64,000 nucleotides of DNA, taken from contig CM075102.1 in the NCBI GenBank assembly GCA_037576195.1, forward strand, positions 12,330,245 to 12,394,244. The letters are read 5' to 3'. Position 1 is the first letter of the stretch. Every line of letters starts with the position of its first letter. Source of the stretch: Phytoseiulus persimilis. Taxonomy: Eukaryota > Arthropoda > Arachnida > Mesostigmata > Phytoseiidae. Under the pieces are notes generated by a model. The model was not told the DNA's origin, searched no databases, and saw only the letters and a program-made list of their open reading frames with translations. Of this stretch, positions 59,701 through 64,000 are shown in pieces. Both the position numbers and the translations under genes were made by a program.

Positions 59701-62540
59701 TATCAGAGAACGACTCTCTTTGCAGGCCGCAGCGCTCCGCGATAGCATGAAAGAATACTTGAAGGCATACCGGCTGACGCTGGACGCTATGGCTAAGCTG
59801 GGAGAGAACAGCTTCGAAAGGGTTCGGCTGTCGTGCTCGAGAGACGTTTTCAAGGAGAAACTCGACGAACAAGCGCGCCAAATGGCATGGCTCAGTGCCA
59901 CGATGTTCTCGAGAGAGAAACAAGGCGACCTATATTGGCTTCTGCAGGTGACGATTTCCGCTTCCAATGGGTACGAGGTCCGAAAAGCAAACTAATACCC
60001 ACTAATCGAGCTTATTCATTATCAGGTTGTAATATTCACACTCGAAGAGGCTTCGAAGACGGGGGAATGCTTTGCTTTCGTTCCGGACTTCTACGTCGAA
60101 ACGTGCATCAAGTTGTTCCATTCTCTGACGAGTCTCTTCCCTCCGACTTCGAGTCTTTCAGAAATACCCGGTCATTACAACTTGCAAGTGAGTTCAACAA
60201 GCTCTCAGGTCATAACTCAATCCGAAGTTCGAGCTGAGATTCCACTCGGTTCCAGGTGAGGTACAGCACGTTCCTCGCTATGCACTTCTCGGACAAGAGG
60301 GTGGTCAACGCGGATCTCAAGGATACGTTGATACAAGCCCTGGCGCAGCACGTGTGCCCACCAGAGACCCTGAGATCGCTGGAGTGTATGAGCAACGAAT
60401 CTTCACAGGTCAGGATGGAGCTCCCGGACCCGAGAAACCCCGAAATCTCTTTGATTTCCGGAACATTCCGTCGAGCGCAACATGCGGATTCTAAATTCTC
60501 CCGTTTATAGATGATGGTATCGGCCTTGCTCCGACCTTACGATCGAGCATGGGCACAATCCAATTGGATCCTCGTTAGGCTGTGGAAAGGTTGCGGATTT
60601 GCGTTCAGATACAGGTTGGTGCTGTTTTCCTCAATCTGTCGACTTTCTTCGGATGGAAACAGAGGAGACGCTTCCGAAGGAGCGGCCGAAAAATTCCAAA
60701 TGATTCGAATATTTTTTTTTTCCAGCGAGGCACCCCACCTCGTGGAGAAGAAAATGTCTCTGTTGAAGCCGCGCGTGACTCCCGTGCTGCCTCCGCACCC
60801 TCCACCGTGTCCATCTGTTTTTTATCAAGTGAGTGCGGCTCCGATTTGTTAGCAACCCTACTGCGCGTAGTTCTTACTCAGCTCAGGGTATCGATATCCC
60901 TAGAGCTATGTTGAATGGGATTCGCTGGTTTCAAAACGATTCTTTGCTCCAGAATCTCATCTCGAAATATCTGGAAGAACACCCGGCCAACGCATCCGCG
61001 TTCATCGAGTCCGTTCTCACTCAGCTAAACTGGGCTTTCTCGGAGTTCGTTTCGATGCTTCAGGAGATACAAACTGCTCACATAAGACCTGAGAGGTGAG
61101 TTTTCTCCTCATTTCGGGAGGCAAGCCGGAATTCAGGCGCGATCGCATGCTGGTTGTCGGCGGAGAAATATTCCTAATGATCCGAAACGCTTCCTCAGAG
61201 TCCTGATCGACTCCCGTCATCTCAAAGTGTGTTCGACTTGTTTCAATCTGACCGTCGCATTGCTTCGGGTGAGTTTGTCTTCCAAATTCCAACTCTGCAA
61301 TGATCTATCTCGCGCGGCAAGAGTGAAACCTCAGTTCTGTCATGAATCCCCGTCTCAGGTCATCGAAATGATTGCAAATCTGAGTCCGAGCTGTCTGCTC
61401 CGACCTGCGCATGCCTCATCGATGTTCCTCCCTCGACTTCTGCAAACGCTGTCGCACATCCTGAACCGTGTTTGCTACGGGAAGGTATGTACTGCACGCT
61501 CGGATTGGTACGACAGGGAAGTTCCAACTGAGTCGATACATTGGGGGCATATACTTGAGGTCATTATTTTTCAGGGCTGTTTCGACCTGGTGGTCTCCCT
61601 GGACATCATCGGTCTGGAGAGCATCGATCATTTCGTCATTATAAGCGCGGTTGCTGGTAACTATCTCTGTATTCAATCGCCTCACCGGCCGTTTTCCTCT
61701 GCAGCAGGCATCCTGAACACCCGATGATAATTGTTCCAGGCATCTTCATAGCCTTGCTTCTGAAGGGACCGAAGGAGAACAGAGAACTGGTGCTGCAATG
61801 CCTTTTCCAAGAATCGAGTTTCGTGCCTCAAAGCATCGAGGCTTTCCTCGGATTTCCCGTGACTGCAAATGCACCCAGCACCACATCTGTCGGTAATCAG
61901 AGAGCCCTGACGACCTGTGCAAAAACCCCGGCGGACGGATCTACTTTCTCTTTAGCAAACTACGGAGACGTCAAAGAAGAAGAGATCGATCAGGTAACCC
62001 ATGGCAATCGCGAAAACTCAGAGTGGCCGAGAACAGCTCCGTTCCGGTTGATAATGTATTTTGGGGCTCTATCAAGGGGCCAAGGAAAAAAAACTCCGAA
62101 CCCGCTTCATTCATTAGGTCCGCCAGCTGATTCAGCTCATAAGGAAGGCCTACGCTTCTTCCGGTTCCCAATCGGACACTATGGGCCTTCGCAAGCAACA
62201 ATCCATTGATCAGGTACAGTGAGCTTCGAGAGTTTCTTTTCCCGTCAACAATTTTCGATGGGCTCACGGTGACAGTCGGAAGGTGGCGGAAGTAATCCGT
62301 CAAGTCAACGACGGGACCATCTGTAACGAGCTCATATTCCAGGACTCTGAAGATGTATGCACAATTTGCTACGCGGCCACGAAGAGCGCTGTTTTCCAGC
62401 CTTGTCTGCACGAGTCCTGCCGAGACTGCATCCAGCTGCACCTCATCAACCACAAGGAGTGCTTCTACTGCAAAACCTCGATCACAAGCGTTGAGACAGA
62501 TCCGCCAGTGGAGATTCCGAAGACAGCACCAGAAGACTGA
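56759..62540 (+). CDS. RNF123: RNF123 / KPC1 E3 ubiquitin ligase (21 exons)
   Basis: The model gives 1,309 aa (human 1,314). Exons: 56759-57157, 57240-57443, 57547-57774, 57856-58017, 58127-58378, 58497-58601, 58733-58849, 58933-59099, 59198-59654, 59725-59946, 60026-60187, 60256-60408, 60511-60614, 60726-60828, 60887-61095, 61199-61268, 61359-61484, 61575-61656, 61740-61993, 62118-62213, 62283-62540; phases agree throughout. RNF123 is the catalytic subunit of the KPC complex, which ubiquitinates p27/KIP1 and NF-kappaB p105 in the cytoplasm. The SPRY domain (about residues 85-280) has [22 protein letters not shown] and [17 protein letters not shown] long helical middle includes [23 protein letters not shown] and LNWAFSEF. 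The C-terminal RING reads [16 protein letters not shown], then HESCRDC and CFYC, with all eight zinc ligands. Bases 59481-59588 (108, no stop) may be a further intron, which would give 1,273 aa. Confidence 0.95.
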
Positions 62541-62764
62541 TCCAGACAACTCTCGACGAACGTATCCCGAAACAAACTTCCTCCTGCTCCCTTCAATCAC
62601 ATACTGGTGACTCACACTTCTTGATCTCAGCCACAGCAATCTAGAAACTCCGTGACTGGCCCTAGAAGAGGGTCGAGTGGGACACTGGAAGTCGGCGGCG
62701 ACTTTTTCTAAGGTTAAGGAGCTCGCGCGAGCCCCGGCGTTCGTGGTGTTTATTTAACATAGCC

Positions 62765-62770
62765 AATAAA
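62765..62770 (+). terminator. Poly(A) signal of RNF123
   Basis: AATAAA 225 bases after the RNF123 stop codon, same strand. Confidence 0.65.
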
Positions 62771-63318
62771 GCGCTCACTCAGTGAGTTTTGCCAACTGTT
62801 GAGAGCAATGTTTCCCCCACCTTGGTAACTGGAACAGGTTCGGAACGATTTCTTTTTACACTCCGAAGCCGAATCCGTCCGAGATTCTCCGGAATGTCCC
62901 AAATTGAGGGAGCGGCAGACAGCGAGAGGGTCCCTGACGAGTGGTCTCCTCGAGCGCCGGGCTTCGATAAATTCCATCGAAATAGCCAGCATGAATTCAC
63001 GAGACTATGTCTCGCTTGGGAATGCGATGCTCTGAAAACGCGGCCAGCCTATAGCTAGCGTGGCAAGACTCCCTAAGTTCCCCTGCTGCGTCAGAAGCGG
63101 TGAGGGTCATGTGGCTTGCGACCGTGAGTCGTGGAATAGTCAACCTTGACGGCGAACAACGTTTCTCGTGATAATCGATCCTCCAGTGAAGGTATGTCAA
63201 GATTACGGAATATAAAAGTGTTGGAGAGACGTCCCTGTAGGACCAAGGGAGAGGGAAACAGCCCAATTATAGTTATGAACCTTCCGACATATATATTTTA
63301 CACAACTATCTTCTTCAT
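62771..63318. other. Tail-to-tail interval after RNF123
   Basis: About 550 bases between two convergent genes. Nothing recognisable; 3' untranslated sequence of the neighbouring genes is likely. Short open frames here look random. Confidence 0.4.
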
Positions 63319-64000
63319 TTAAGTTAAGGAATTGGTATTGTTAACATTTGGTTGGCCGACTCGTATCATAGTACCCGACCCTGTATGATACAATTGTTGT
63401 TGAAGATTTATTTGGGTCAGCGGCCGGCCCATTGAGATCTGTTGTTGGCGCATCGTTGTTGTCTGCCCTCGGATGCCTGCAACGATCCATGTGACAGAGT
63501 GTTAGCCGCCGGTGGAGCTGGAAAGGGCTTCGAAAAGGAATGAACGAGGCCCCTACAGAAAATTCGTGGAAACACCCGATGTTCCGGCAACATCACGGAC
63601 CACTCACCGATCTGCATCTGCGTGTACTGCTCATGATCGCCTGGATGTTGCTGAACTTGTATGGCGTACTGCTGCTGTCCCTGATGGCGCAGCTGCATGG
63701 TCTGTTGTAGTACGACTGGCTGCGTCACCTGAGGACGAAACCGTTCATGACCTGGAGAACAACACAGTCGACATTTCCAAAGATCGTTAAGTTTCCCCGA
63801 AGGCAGTGTTCTCGAACCGCAAGCGTACCATCTGCTGCTGTTGTGGTTGGCCAGTCATCACGTGCTGCTGTTGAGTCTGCAGATGTACTCGCTGCATTTG
63901 TTGACGACTTTGGTCTTGACCGCCCGGAACTAGCATCTGTTTCAGCAAATTTGGTTGCTGCCCCTGCAGCTGGACATTCGGCTGTATGCCCTGATCCATA
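63319..64000 (-). CDS. C-terminal part of a glutamine-rich protein (partial)
   Basis: Three minus-strand exons are visible: from beyond the window edge to 63829, then 63728-63608 and 63476-63319, with matching phases (0, then 1). The protein is truncated at the 5' side by the window. The visible ~150 residues are rich in Gln (runs such as QTQQQHV and QPQQQQM) with Met, Val and Pro, and end LYHTGSGTMIRVGQPNVNNTNSLT over the last segment. Glutamine-rich tails like this occur in transcriptional coactivators and mediator subunits. I see no domain that settles which. The frame stays open through three exons and the splice sites are good (gtacgc, gtgagt; ctcag, ttgcag), so it is probably a real gene. 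Confidence 0.65.

Noticed and set aside
1-64000. CRISPR arrays, rRNA, tRNA, retroelement or transposase genes
   Set aside because: I looked for regular spaced repeats, B-box-like tRNA sequence and reverse transcriptase or transposase motifs and saw none that held up. A tRNAscan or RepeatMasker run would be decisive.

Overview
The window looks like nuclear DNA of a compact arthropod genome. It has spliced animal genes with mostly 60-250 bp GT-AG introns, animal-only genes (STAT, synapsin, CLASP, MEMO1, ataxin-10) and no bacterial operons. The synapsin keeps an arthropod-style domain A (FLKRRFSSSDL) and a C-terminal domain E. A chelicerate, perhaps a mite, is my guess from the intron density and roughly even base composition; the sequence does not prove it. 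I rebuilt gene models by eye from splice sites, reading phase and recalled family sequences. In every multi-exon model the exon lengths and phases agree.

Layout. 170-1186 (+) MEMO1; 4428-6936 (+) a STAT with an unusually short C-terminus; 6937-13000 mostly unassigned, with hints of unrecognised exons; 13015-29187 (+) synapsin, whose 10.3 kb sixth intron holds a complete single-exon gene on the same strand (17765-26488, 2,907 aa, mostly disordered, with its own poly(A) signal); 33149-33889 (-) a four-exon gene for a 143-aa secreted protein that I do not recognise; 36166-36654 (-) SKP1, one exon; 38814-41043 (-) ataxin-10; 41821-43258 (+) EXOSC2/Rrp4, head-to-head with ataxin-10; 45478-53203 (-) CLASP, 25 exons, tail-to-tail with EXOSC2; 56759-62540 (+) RNF123/KPC1, 21 exons; 63319-64000 (-) the C-terminal exons of a glutamine-rich protein running off the window edge.

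Functional themes. The neighbours are not a pathway. They are signalling (MEMO1, STAT), synaptic vesicle (synapsin), cytoskeleton (CLASP), RNA decay (EXOSC2) and ubiquitin (SKP1, RNF123) genes. The items most worth following are the giant gene nested in the synapsin intron, its repeated PP[KR]RTRS motif and duplicated basic helix, the tail-less STAT, the missing AUG at the synapsin N-terminus, and the unrecognised secreted protein.
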